64,000 nucleotides of DNA, taken from contig NZ_JACXIZ010000028.1 of the NCBI RefSeq assembly GCF_014705605.1, positions 84,370 through 148,369 of the forward strand, read 5' to 3'. Of the stretch, positions 45,293-54,005 are shown piece after piece; position 1 is the stretch's first letter, and the number at the start of each line of letters is the position of its first letter. The notes under the pieces are model-generated. The model was not told the DNA's origin and searched no databases. It saw only the letters and a list, made by a program, of their open reading frames with translations. The translations under genes were made by a program, and so were the position numbers. Origin of the DNA: Paenibacillus sabuli. GTDB taxonomy: Bacteria > Bacillota > Bacilli > Paenibacillales > Paenibacillaceae.

Positions 45293-45364
45293 AGCGGCGG
45301 GAGCGCGAACGCATCGCCCCGCCGGTGCCGGCGCTCGCGGCGTGCGTTGCCGTCCGGGCCGCCC

Positions 45365-46681
45365 TCAGTCCATCTCGTAGATCGAGCCGGACCGTCCGGC
45401 GAACAGCTCGGTGTACACCTTCTCCGCATAGGCGTCGGTCATCCCCGAGATGTAATCGGCCACCAGCCGCGGCCAGCTCCACTCGCGCTTGTGCAGCTCG
45501 TAATTGTCCACCCAGTCCGGCGGCAGGATGAGCCGGCCCTGCTCCGGCACGATGAAGCTGTCCCATAGCCGGCGGATGCGGATCTCGCTGCGCTTTTGCA
45601 GCCGCTGGACGCGGAAGTCCTTGACCAGCGTCACCCAGGCCAGCTTCTTGAGAATCTCCATCGTGCGCAGCAGCTCGAAGTCCTGCGCGCCGTCCGTGAC
45701 AAAGGTCACCTGCTTCCAGGCGCGGTCCGGGTCGTCGAGCACGCCGACCGCGCTGGCGAAGCGGCTCACCCAGCGCGCCTTCATCTCGCGGCGCGTCCGC
45801 GACGGCTCGCGCTCGCACAGCCGGTAGAGCTCGCCCCATTGCTCCACATAGGCCGCGAGCACCCGCTTGACCATCTGCGGAATCTCGACCTCGCTCCAGC
45901 GCAGCGCTGCATTGCCGGCGTCGTTCTCGATCTCCAGCACGACGCTCTCGATCAGCCGGTCGTCTTCGAAGAAGGCCCGATCCATCGGGATTTTGCCGGC
46001 GCGGATGCCGTCCTCGATGTCGTGCGTCGAATAGGCGATGTCGTCGCACAGGTCCATCAGCTGGGTCTCCAGCGTCCCGCAGCCCTCCGGCATGCCCCAC
46101 AGCGCGCGCAGCCGCTCGATCGCCTCCCACTCCGACGGATAGACGCCCTTGAGACGGCCCGGCTCGCGCATCGAGTGCGGGTATTTGTTGATCGCGAGCA
46201 GCACCGCGGCCGTCAGGTCGAGTCCGCTGCCGCTGCCGGCGCGCTTCTCCAGGAACATCAGGATACGGAAGTTCTGCGCGTTGCCCTCGTAGGGCAGACC
46301 GGCGTGGGCGGTCAGCAGCTGGTTCAGGATCTCTTCGCCCTTGTGCCCGAAGGGCGGATGGCCGAGATCATGCGCCAGCGCCGCACATTCGACGACATCG
46401 GGGTCCATCATCAGGCCGGGGTGCTCGCCGGTGGTCAGCAGCGGGTATTGCCGCTGCAGCCGCCGCGCCACCTCGCGCGCGATCTGCGACACCTCCAGGG
46501 AGTGGGTGAGCCGGGTGCGGTAGTAATCGCCGGTCCCCGCCCCGAATACCTGCGACTTGCCCTGCAGCCGCCGCACGGCGGGAGACTGGATCAGCCGGGC
46601 ATAATCGCGGGCGTACTCGTCCCGCTCCTCGCTGATCGTGTGATCGGACGGTTCGTCCAGTCGCATCCTGCGGATATCCAT
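45365..46681 (-). CDS. dgt: Deoxyguanosinetriphosphate triphosphohydrolase-like protein
   Basis: A 438-residue HD-domain protein that should hydrolyse dNTPs to deoxynucleoside and triphosphate. The metal-binding residues are in 'RTRLTHSLEVSQIAREVARR' (His) and 'ALAHDLGHPPFGHKGE' (HD), with a later Asp in 'DLCDDIAYSTHDIEDG'. The start 'DYARLIQSPAVRRLQGKSQV' is typical of Dgt. GGGAGG precedes ATG 46681. It begins 33 bases after the sensor kinase stop on the same strand, so the two may share a message. Confidence 0.93.
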   Translation of the reverse strand: MDIRRMRLDEPSDHTISEERDEYARDYARLIQSPAVRRLQGKSQVFGAGTGDYYRTRLTHSLEVSQIAREVARRLQRQYPLLTTGEHPGLMMDPDVVECAALAHDLGHPPFGHKGEEILNQLLTAHAGLPYEGNAQNFRILMFLEKRAGSGSGLDLTAAVLLAINKYPHSMREPGRLKGVYPSEWEAIERLRALWGMPEGCGTLETQLMDLCDDIAYSTHDIEDGIRAGKIPMDRAFFEDDRLIESVVLEIENDAGNAALRWSEVEIPQMVKRVLAAYVEQWGELYRLCEREPSRTRREMKARWVSRFASAVGVLDDPDRAWKQVTFVTDGAQDFELLRTMEILKKLAWVTLVKDFRVQRLQKRSEIRIRRLWDSFIVPEQGRLILPPDWVDNYELHKREWSWPRLVADYISGMTDAYAEKVYTELFAGRSGSIYEMD

Positions 46682-46714
46682 GGCCGTGCCCTCCCTTCGC
46701 TGATACAGTATATG

Positions 46715-49018
46715 TCAGGCCTCGCCCGGCAGTGACGGCGCGGCCTGGCCGATGCAGGGCAGCAGGATCTCGACGGTCGTGCCCGCGCCGGGCGCGCTGT
46801 CGATCCGGAGATCGCCCTTGTGATTGGCGACGATCTGCTGGGAGACCATCAGGCCCAGGCCGGTGCCTTCCTCCTTGGTGGTGAAGAAGGGCTCGCCAAT
46901 GCGCCGCAGCGTCTCCTCCGACATGCCGACGCCGGTATCGGCGAAGCGGACCGCGATCCGGTCCGCACCCTCGGCGCCAAGCGCGATCGTCAGCCGCCCG
47001 CCGCCGGGCATTGCTTCTATGGCATTCTTCATCACGTTGAGGAATACCTGCTTGAGCTGATTCGCCTCCCCGCGTACATAGGGCTGATCCGTGTTGTAGT
47101 CGGTCTCGATGTTGACGCCGCTCAGGCCGGCCTCCGAGTCGAGGAGGACGACGAGTGCGCGCAGCGTCTCGCGCACATCGACGTCGCTGACGGCGGTGAC
47201 CTGCGGCTTGGCCAGCACGAGGAATTCGCTGATGATAAAGTTGATGCGGTCGAGCTCGTCGAGCATGATGTCCAGATAGGCCTTGCTGAGCGTGCCCTTG
47301 GTCTGATGCAGCTGGACGAAGCCGCGCAGCGTCGTCAGCGGATTGCGAATCTCGTGCGCCACGCCCGCGGCGAGCTGGCCGATCACCGACAGCTTCTCGG
47401 AGCGGCGGATCATCTCCTCGGTCTGCTTGCGCGCGGTGATGTTGCGCGAGATCGAGGCGACCGCGATCATCTGTCCGGCGCTGTCGCGGATCGGCGAGAT
47501 GGTCAGGCTGACGTCAATCGGCTCGCCGCTGCGGGTCAGCCGGACCGTCTCGTAATCGTTGACGGCCTCGCCGCGCTGCATGCGGGCGATGAGCGAGGCA
47601 TACTCGGCTTGCAGTTCCTCCGGGATGTTGGTCAGCCGCTGCCCGACGATCTGCTCCGGACGCCAGCCGTAGATGGTCTCGAAGGCGCGATTGGCGCTGA
47701 GCACCTTGTCCGACAGATCGGAGACGTGGATGGCATCGGAGGTATGGTCGATGAACGACTGCAAGTATTCTTTGGTGCTGCGCAGCTCCTCCGCCGACTC
47801 GTTGACGCGGCGCAGGTAGCTGCCCAGGCTGTCCGACATGGCATTGATCCGGCCGGCCAACAGCCCGAGCTCATCGCGCCGAGCGGCTGCGCCGATCGTG
47901 GTCCCGAAGTTGCCGGAGGCAATGGCGCCGACGCCCCGCAGCACCTCGTGGATCGGACGCAGCAGCAGCCCGGCCAGCACATAGCTGACGACCAGGGTAA
48001 CGAGCACGAGCACGGCCGAGATTGCCGTGTGCAGCAGCAGCTGATCGAAGAGCGGCTTCTGCAGCATGGCCCTGTCAAAAGCAATCCCGATGGCGTATTC
48101 GCCGAAGGCGCCGGACATCGGAATAATGTATCGAACAAGATCGACGTCTGCCCGTTCTGTCCGGACCGTCGTCATTTCCCCGCTGGAGACGGCTTGGCGA
48201 AGCGCCTCGATATCGGCGGCCTCGTCGCCGGCGCCGTAGCTGCCGAACAGCACGCCGCGCACGTCGAGATTGTGCACGAGCTGGCCCTTTTTCAGCTTCA
48301 GAATCGGATCCTTGCCAAAAAACTCGGGGTCAAGTCCGGCAATTTCGACAACGGCCGGATTGTCCGACACAATCGTCTGCAGCACCGCCTCCGTTCCGCT
48401 CAAATGCTCGAACTGCAGCAGTGTGTCGGCATTCACGTACGGGTTGATCATATAGTCGGTGCTGCCGTCGTAGTAGTATCCCCACTTATTGATCACGCCG
48501 GGGTCCGAGGTCGCAAAATTGTAAGGGCCGGACCAGTAATGCGCGAGGGTCTGGCCTTCCTTGACCGTGACGGGCTCCAGGTCGAACAGTTGATGAAAAG
48601 CGGTAAACCAGTAGTCCCAGGTCTTGGCGCTCATGCCAAGCTCCGCGGGCTCGGACGAGCGGCGGACGACGATGTCCTCGTCCTCCCTGACCCACAGGGT
48701 GATATGGTCCACGCCGACCTGAGCGCTGACGCGAACGAGGTCGTCATTCGTGATGCGGTCAATCGCCGGCGGCAGCAGCTCGCGCGCGGCGACGGCGGAT
48801 GCGCGCAGCCGGCTGCCGACCTCGAGCTCGATTTCGTTTTTGGCCTGCTGGGACACTTCCAGCGTGGCCCCGATCTGGCTGGCGAAGGCTTGGGATTGGC
48901 GCTGGATGGCCAGTAGCAGCTCGCTGCGTGTCGTGATATAGTAGAAGGCGATGTTCAAGGTCAGTACGATGCTGACCAGCAGCGTAATAAACAAAGAAAG
49001 CTTGGTTTTTACGGACAC
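46715..49018 (-). CDS. Membrane sensor histidine kinase with HAMP and PAS domains
   Basis: A 767-residue kinase. An N-terminal helix (about 7-29) is followed by a dCache-like extracellular domain (about 30-320), a second helix (about 325-350), HAMP (about 350-405), a PAS domain (about 425-540, 'HTSDAIHVSDLSDKVLSANR'), HisKA ('GVAHEIRNPLTTLRGFVQLH') and HATPase ('VFLNVMKNAIEAMPGGG', 'GTGLGLMVSQQIVANHKG'). The kinase core is of the KinA/KinE sporulation type, like the one at 23930, and no response regulator is adjacent. I start at GTG 49018, nine bases after GGAGG; an ATG further upstream overlaps the ribosome site. Confidence 0.9.
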   Translation of the reverse strand: MSVKTKLSLFITLLVSIVLTLNIAFYYITTRSELLLAIQRQSQAFASQIGATLEVSQQAKNEIELEVGSRLRASAVAARELLPPAIDRITNDDLVRVSAQVGVDHITLWVREDEDIVVRRSSEPAELGMSAKTWDYWFTAFHQLFDLEPVTVKEGQTLAHYWSGPYNFATSDPGVINKWGYYYDGSTDYMINPYVNADTLLQFEHLSGTEAVLQTIVSDNPAVVEIAGLDPEFFGKDPILKLKKGQLVHNLDVRGVLFGSYGAGDEAADIEALRQAVSSGEMTTVRTERADVDLVRYIIPMSGAFGEYAIGIAFDRAMLQKPLFDQLLLHTAISAVLVLVTLVVSYVLAGLLLRPIHEVLRGVGAIASGNFGTTIGAAARRDELGLLAGRINAMSDSLGSYLRRVNESAEELRSTKEYLQSFIDHTSDAIHVSDLSDKVLSANRAFETIYGWRPEQIVGQRLTNIPEELQAEYASLIARMQRGEAVNDYETVRLTRSGEPIDVSLTISPIRDSAGQMIAVASISRNITARKQTEEMIRRSEKLSVIGQLAAGVAHEIRNPLTTLRGFVQLHQTKGTLSKAYLDIMLDELDRINFIISEFLVLAKPQVTAVSDVDVRETLRALVVLLDSEAGLSGVNIETDYNTDQPYVRGEANQLKQVFLNVMKNAIEAMPGGGRLTIALGAEGADRIAVRFADTGVGMSEETLRRIGEPFFTTKEEGTGLGLMVSQQIVANHKGDLRIDSAPGAGTTVEILLPCIGQAAPSLPGEA

Positions 49019-49249
49019 CCGGGGGCACCTCCATTCTAAGTCCGGCAATGCGGCACGTTCCCGAGAGGGTACCTAAAAATAGTACACGTTGGCTGGCGAA
49101 CCTGCAATTCGAATTCGCCAAGGCGAATTTGGAGACCGCGCGCGAATGCGGAGCGCGTTTATTTTTTTATGTAGATTTAAGGTTTTTTGAGACAGGATCT
49201 GGTACGATAAGATACAGTGACAGTTACGAATGGAAAGGGGTATAGACAG

Positions 49250-50287
49250 ATGACAGACAAGCAGTACGACACGCCGAATCAGGCGGAGCCGGGTCAGCCG
49301 CCCGGGGCCCAGGAGGCGCCCAAGAGCCCGCACAATCCGAAGGTGTGGATCGGATTCTCGGCGTTGCTGGCGGTGCTCCTGATCGTCATGATCGCGACAA
49401 ACGAAGGCAGCGGCACCGCTTCGGAGGGCGAAGCGGCGGCCACGGTCAACGGCGTGGCCATCAGCCAGGAGGAATTCCTGCACGAGGTCGTCAACCAAGG
49501 CGGCGCAGGGCTGCTCGACCAGATGATCGCCAACGAGCTCGTCCGCCAGGAGGCCGAGTCCGCCGGCGTGGAGGTGACCGACGCCGACGTCGATGCGGAG
49601 CTGCAGCGCATCAAGGACAGCTACCCGTCCGAGGAGCAATTCGACATGGTGCTGGCGCAGAACAACCTGACGATCGAGCAGCTGCGCGAGCAATTGCGGC
49701 CCAATGTCCTGATCACCAAGGTGCTGGAGCCGGAATTCGACATTACCGACGAGCAAATGCAGCAATATTTTGACGAGAATCAGGGGGCATTCGGCACGGA
49801 GGAGCAAGTACGGGCCTCGCATATTCTGGTGGCGTCGCAGGAGGAAGCCGAGACCGTGATGCAGGAGCTGGAGGGCGGCGCAGACTTTGCCGAGCTGGCC
49901 CAGCAGTACTCCACCGACGGCAGCGCCAGCAACGGCGGCGACCTGAACTTTTTCGGACGCGGTCAGATGGTGCCCGAGTTCGAGGAAGCGGCTTTTGCGC
50001 TTGAGGTTGGCGAGGTCAGCGACATCGTGCAGTCGCAATTCGGCTTCCACATCATCAAGGTGACGGACCGCACCGAGGCGGATACGCCGGCCTACGAGGA
50101 CGTCAAGGACGACATCTACGCGACGCTGTTGAGCCAGCAAGTCGGTCAGCGCGCCGGCACATGGGTTCAGGAGCTGCGCGACGGCGCGGATATCGACAAC
50201 AAGCTCGCTCCGGCAGCGGACGAAGCAGCCGAAGGCGAAGCGGCAGAAGGCGGAGCAGCGGAAGGCGCGACGGAAGAGGCGCACTGA
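49250..50287 (+). CDS. Membrane-anchored parvulin-type peptidyl-prolyl isomerase (PrsA-like)
   Basis: A 345-residue foldase. A cytoplasmic Pro/Gln-rich head (about 1-30) leads to one membrane helix (about 32-50), then a SurA_N-like helical domain ('ATVNGVAISQEEFLHEVVNQ'). The parvulin domain follows (about 185-285, 'VRASHILVASQEEAETVMQE', 'NGGDLNFFGRGQMVPEFEEA', 'QFGFHIIKVTDR'). The tail is Ala/Glu/Gly repeats. It probably helps exported proteins fold outside the membrane. Unlike PrsA it has no lipobox Cys. AAAGGGG lies nine bases before ATG 49250. It is divergent from the kinase gene and has its own terminator. Confidence 0.92.
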   Translation: MTDKQYDTPNQAEPGQPPGAQEAPKSPHNPKVWIGFSALLAVLLIVMIATNEGSGTASEGEAAATVNGVAISQEEFLHEVVNQGGAGLLDQMIANELVRQEAESAGVEVTDADVDAELQRIKDSYPSEEQFDMVLAQNNLTIEQLREQLRPNVLITKVLEPEFDITDEQMQQYFDENQGAFGTEEQVRASHILVASQEEAETVMQELEGGADFAELAQQYSTDGSASNGGDLNFFGRGQMVPEFEEAAFALEVGEVSDIVQSQFGFHIIKVTDRTEADTPAYEDVKDDIYATLLSQQVGQRAGTWVQELRDGADIDNKLAPAADEAAEGEAAEGGAAEGATEEAH

Positions 50288-50450
50288 AGCGCCCTGAGAA
50301 GAGGCGACCGAACGAATCGGATCCAAGACAGCGCATGAAGCAGCAGCGGCTGATCGAGGTCGGAGTTCGGAATGAATGGGCGCATTGAGCTTGTCCAGCC
50401 GTATGCCGAGAATCAATTCAGAAGGCTAATAAGCCAACAATTAGCTAAGG

Positions 50451-50483
50451 AGTCGGTCCGCGTTTTCTGCGGGCCGACTTTTT
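50451..50483 (+). terminator. Terminator downstream of the PrsA-like gene
   Basis: AGTCGGTCCGC (50451-50461) pairs with GCGGGCCGACT (50469-50479) with one G-T pair and is followed by TTTTT. Confidence 0.8.
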
Positions 50484-50642
50484 GCCGTTGGGCGGCGGAG
50501 GGGCACGGGCCGTGATGCTAATCATGCCTCGTGTCGTGAAGTGACCAGCCTTCGTCTCACCGTCTCGATGCTGCCGAACCGTGCACGCCGGGAGCTTGGC
50601 GACGCGCACGGCACGGGGCGGCGTCACTCCGGGCGGAAGCTC

Positions 50643-50785
50643 TAACGGACACCAGCGACGCTTAGCGGTCGTTTGAGACCGATTCAAGGACCGGAACCCC
50701 GGCTAAGCGCCCGTCAGTCCGTTACACGTGAAAGGGCGCCAAGAAATGGCGCTAAGCGTCGCTCATGTTTCGCTCATGTCCATTA
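50643..50785. repeat. Intergenic inverted-repeat array (TAACGG...CGCTTAG family), copy 2
   Basis: The gap 50288-50953 has no gene beyond the terminator. It holds one forward unit (50643-50668, TAACGGACACC then AGCGACGCTTAGCGG) and two reverse units (50702-50724 and 50751-50785). The last has an internal duplication of CGCTCATGT. The forward unit matches that at 42974 at nearly every base. Confidence 0.8.
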
Positions 50786-50953
50786 CAGCTGGTTTTCGCT
50801 CACATCGTGGCGTGAACGGGGCAGGCCGCATGGATAGTTCAAGTCGCCCGGCCCCGAGCAGAATGTCGGCCCCCTCCAAACTTGCAGTTGTTCTTGGCGG
50901 CGCTTTACAGGTATGATGGTACTAGCGCTAAAAAATAGGGGTGCGTCATACCG

Positions 50954-52393
50954 ATGCTGCAAAATATCGTCATTCTTCTATATGTTCTGAATATCTTTTT
51001 GGCGGCCACGGTCATTTTTTTGGAACGGCGCAACGTTGCGGCGACCTGGGCGTGGCTGCTCGTGCTGTTTTTTTTACCGAGCGTCGGGTTTATTCTGTAC
51101 CTCATTATCGGGCAGAATCTGAGCCGCCGCAAAATTTACAAAATCAAGATCGACCGGCTGCGCCATATCCGGCATATTCTTCATAACCAGTTTCAATTGC
51201 TGGAGCAGCGCAAAATCAAATTCAAGGACCCGGAAATCACCCGCTACCACGACATGATTTTTATGAATCTGGTCAGCAGCCGGGCGCTGTTCACCCAGGA
51301 CAACCGGGTCGAGATCTTCACCGACGGCCAGAGCAAGTTCGACTCTTTGCTGGACACGATCGCCGCGGCCAAGGATCATATTCACTTACTCTATTTCATT
51401 GTGCGCGACGACGAGCTCGGCAATCGGCTGGTGAAGGCGCTTGCCGAGCGGGCCGCCGCCGGCGTAGAGGTGCGCTTTTTGTACGACCACGTCGGCTCGC
51501 GCGCGCTGCCGCGGCGTTTTTTTCAGCCTCTGACGCAGGCGGGGGGCTATGTGGCGGCTTTTTTTCCGTCCCGGATTCCGCTGCTGAATCTGCGGCTCAA
51601 TTACCGCAATCACCGCAAGCTGGCGATCATCGACGGCAAGTACGGGTACCTGGGCGGCTTCAATATCGGCAACGAGTACCTCGGTCTGAACAAGCGTTAC
51701 GGCGCTTGGCGCGATACGCATCTGCGGCTGGAGGGCAGCGCGGTGCAGCAGATCCAGGTGCAATTCGTGCTCGACTGGAATCTGGCGTCGGTCCATCAGT
51801 TCCTGCTCAAGCGCCGCTACTTCCCGGAAGTTCACGAGCCGGGCAGCGTCGGCATGCAGATCGTCTCCAGCGGGCCGGATTCGGAATGGGAGCAGATCAA
51901 AAACGGCTATCTCAAAATGATCTACGCCGCCAAGCAAAGCATCTGCCTGCAGACGCCGTATTTCATTCCGGACGAGAGTCTGCTCACGGCGCTCAAGCTC
52001 GCGGCGGCCTCGGGCGTGGATGTGCAGGTCATGATTCCGAACAATCCCGACCACAAGGTTGTGTATTGGGCTTCGTCGTCTTATCTCGGCGAGCTGCTCG
52101 AGAGCGGGGCGCGCGTCTTCTTGTATAGCGACGGCTTCCTGCATGCCAAGACGATCGTCGTGGACGGGCGGCTGGCTTCGGTCGGCACGTCGAACATCGA
52201 CATTCGCAGCTTCCGGCTCAATTTTGAAATGAACGCTTTTATTTTCGATACCGAGACGGCGACGCGGCTATGGCGAATCTTCCAGCAGGATATCGAGGTG
52301 AGCACCGAGCTGACCTGGGAGGCCTATCTGAAGCGCTCGCTCATGCTGAAGCTCAAGGAATCGCTGGCGCGCCTGTTGTCCCCGATTCTGTGA
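50954..52393 (+). CDS. cls: Cardiolipin synthase
   Basis: A 479-residue membrane enzyme that joins two phosphatidylglycerols into cardiolipin and glycerol. Two N-terminal helices (about 3-23 and 32-54) are followed by two phospholipase D domains with HKD motifs: 'NYRNHRKLAIIDGKYGYLGG' and 'FLHAKTIVVDGRLASVGTSN'. Length is typical of ClsA. The ribosome site is moderate (AGGGGTG, ten bases from the ATG). A TATGAT box lies about 40 bases upstream. It stands alone, followed by the stress operon. Confidence 0.95.
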   Translation: MLQNIVILLYVLNIFLAATVIFLERRNVAATWAWLLVLFFLPSVGFILYLIIGQNLSRRKIYKIKIDRLRHIRHILHNQFQLLEQRKIKFKDPEITRYHDMIFMNLVSSRALFTQDNRVEIFTDGQSKFDSLLDTIAAAKDHIHLLYFIVRDDELGNRLVKALAERAAAGVEVRFLYDHVGSRALPRRFFQPLTQAGGYVAAFFPSRIPLLNLRLNYRNHRKLAIIDGKYGYLGGFNIGNEYLGLNKRYGAWRDTHLRLEGSAVQQIQVQFVLDWNLASVHQFLLKRRYFPEVHEPGSVGMQIVSSGPDSEWEQIKNGYLKMIYAAKQSICLQTPYFIPDESLLTALKLAAASGVDVQVMIPNNPDHKVVYWASSSYLGELLESGARVFLYSDGFLHAKTIVVDGRLASVGTSNIDIRSFRLNFEMNAFIFDTETATRLWRIFQQDIEVSTELTWEAYLKRSLMLKLKESLARLLSPIL

Positions 52394-52432
52394 GGTACAG
52401 CGGGGCCGCCGCGGCGGCCAAGGAGGCGATTC

Positions 52433-52458
52433 GTTTAGTCCCGATGCCCGAAGGGTAA
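52433..52458 (+). promoter_or_regulatory. Sigma-B-type promoter of the stress operon
   Basis: GTTTAG (52433-52438), 14 bases, GGGTAA (52453-52458) matches the general-stress consensus GTTTAA-N12-15-GGGTAT with one difference in each box. It lies 55 bases before the YflT-domain gene, a product type typical of the sigma-B regulon. Confidence 0.65.
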
Positions 52459-52512
52459 TACTAGGGCAAGCAGCCACATCGGCTGAACTTACGCCTTGAG
52501 GAGGGATCGACG

Positions 52513-53067
52513 ATGGACCAGTCACACAAGGTGGTCGGCGTTTTTCATACGGGCGAGGAAGCGGTAGCGGCAATCGAGAGCTTGAAAAAACAGGGCTACC
52601 GGTCGGATGAAATCTCGGTCGTGGCCAAGGACGAAGAGGAAGTCGAGCAGGTAGCGGAGGCAACCGGGACGAAAGCGCCCGAAGGATTGGCGGCCGGGGC
52701 TACCGCCGGCGGCGTGCTCGGCGGGCTGACCGGCCTGCTGGCCGGCGTCGGCGCATTGGCGGTGCCCGGAGTCGGGCCGCTGCTCGCAGCTGGACCGATC
52801 GCGGCGGCGCTGACGGGCGCAGCTGTCGGAGCCGGCGCCGGAGGGCTCGTGGGCGGGCTGATCGGCATGGGCATTCCCGAGGAGGACGCGCAGATGTACA
52901 GCGACTATGTCAAGGACGGACGGATCCTGGTCATGGTGGAGCCGCGCGAGGACCATCGCGGCATCGTGCACGACGCCTTCACCTCCAGCAACTCCGTTCA
53001 TGCGCGGTCGTACGGCCACGACTATACGGCTGTCGCGCAGGAGGAGCAGGTCAGGAGGGACAACTGA
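52513..53067 (+). CDS. General stress protein, YflT/GsiB-like with glycine-rich core
   Basis: A 184-residue protein. The N-terminal 50 residues are a YflT-type (general stress protein 17M) domain: 'VVGVFHTGEEAVAAIESLKK', 'YRSDEISVVAKDEEEVEQV'. The centre (about 58-122) is a Gly/Ala-rich stretch with hydrophobic helices resembling glycine-zipper segments. The C-terminal part has 'PEEDAQMYSDYVKDGRILVM'. GAGGAGG precedes the ATG. A sigma-B-like promoter lies upstream and a second stress-type gene starts one base after its stop. Confidence 0.87.
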   Translation: MDQSHKVVGVFHTGEEAVAAIESLKKQGYRSDEISVVAKDEEEVEQVAEATGTKAPEGLAAGATAGGVLGGLTGLLAGVGALAVPGVGPLLAAGPIAAALTGAAVGAGAGGLVGGLIGMGIPEEDAQMYSDYVKDGRILVMVEPREDHRGIVHDAFTSSNSVHARSYGHDYTAVAQEEQVRRDN

Positions 53068-53068
53068 C

Positions 53069-53452
53069 ATGCCGTGGACGAGGCAGGATTATCCCGATTC
53101 GCTCAAAAATCTGGAGGCCCGCACGCGCAACAAAGCGATCGAAATCGCCAATGCGTTATTGGACGACGGCTATAGCGAAGGCCGGGCCATTCCGATTGCG
53201 ACGTCGCAGGCGAAGTCGTGGGCGGAGGAGCATCCGCAGCATGAAGGCAAGGGCGACGAGCCCCATGTGCATGTCGTCCCGCACGACCAGGGATGGGCGC
53301 TCAAGTCGGAGGGCGCGCAGCGTCCCGAGCGCGTGCTGGATACCAAGGACGAGGCCGTCAAGCTGGCCAAAGAACGGGCATCCGAGCGCAACAGCACCGC
53401 CGTCATTCATCGGATGGACGGCACGGTCGAGACGACGCACAACTACAGCTAG
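53069..53452 (+). CDS. DUF2188-domain protein
   Basis: A 127-residue hydrophilic protein. The N-terminal half ('PWTRQDYPDSLKNLEARTRN', then 'IEIANALLDDGYSEGRAIPI') resembles ChaB/YdaT-type stress proteins. The C-terminal half ('VHVVPHDQGWALKSEG', 'DTKDEAVKLAKERASERNST') is DUF2188. AGGAGG lies nine bases before ATG 53069, which follows the previous stop by one base, so the two are one operon under the sigma-B-like promoter. A terminator overlaps the end. Exact function unknown. Confidence 0.85.
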   Translation: MPWTRQDYPDSLKNLEARTRNKAIEIANALLDDGYSEGRAIPIATSQAKSWAEEHPQHEGKGDEPHVHVVPHDQGWALKSEGAQRPERVLDTKDEAVKLAKERASERNSTAVIHRMDGTVETTHNYS

Positions 53453-53478
53453 ACGGCGCAGCCGTCTGGCTTTTTTTT
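53451..53478 (+). terminator. Terminator of the stress operon
   Basis: AGACGGC-GCA-GCCGTCT followed by GGC and eight T residues; the stem begins at the stop codon. Confidence 0.85.
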
Positions 53479-53510
53479 CAGCATCGCACGCATGCACCGC
53501 TCCGGGCACA

Positions 53511-53558
53511 CGAATAATAGGAATTCCGCTTATCGACGATAACCGGAATTCCTATTCG
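53511..53558. repeat. 48-bp near-perfect palindrome
   Basis: Outer arms CGAATAATAGGAATTCCG and CGGAATTCCTATTCG pair with a three-base bulge. The centre TTATCG-A-CGATAA is itself a palindrome, so the whole 48 bases can form a cruciform. The gap 53479-54005 has no gene and is clearly AT-richer than its surroundings. Confidence 0.75.
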
Positions 53559-54005
53559 TACGATTGACTATTCAATTGCTTACTGCACTCCATTCATTCG
53601 CTGACTTGCTCGGTTAACACAAGTACACCTTAACTTCGCAGTAGACGTTATTTTTCGATCCTTTCCCGTTTTTACGATCCCTTCCGACGATCGCCGATTC
53701 CCCGCATATCCGATGCTTCGGGCCAGGTCTTTAGGCTGGGAGCCGTAGCACGATGGACGATATGCTTCGCTATCCCTGCTCCATTGGACTATCCCCTCTC
53801 CGTTGTGAGCTTGCTTTTACTATAGGCTATTGTTTATGTTTTGTAAATATTCAGAAAAATCTAAATTCGGTCAAAAAAGCCGGGTTTTCGCCCAATATCT
53901 GCCGCAATCAAATGAAAACGCTTGATTTCATGTTTTGATTAGCGCTTCGAACGACTCGGGTAAAATGATAGCAAGACCAATTAAGGAGATGGGAGAGGAT
54001 CAGCC

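Noticed and set aside
46820..48916. 698-codon open frame on the plus strand opposite the HAMP-PAS kinase
   Set aside because: It is low in motifs and rich in Arg/Asp/Gly/Leu, typical of an antisense shadow.
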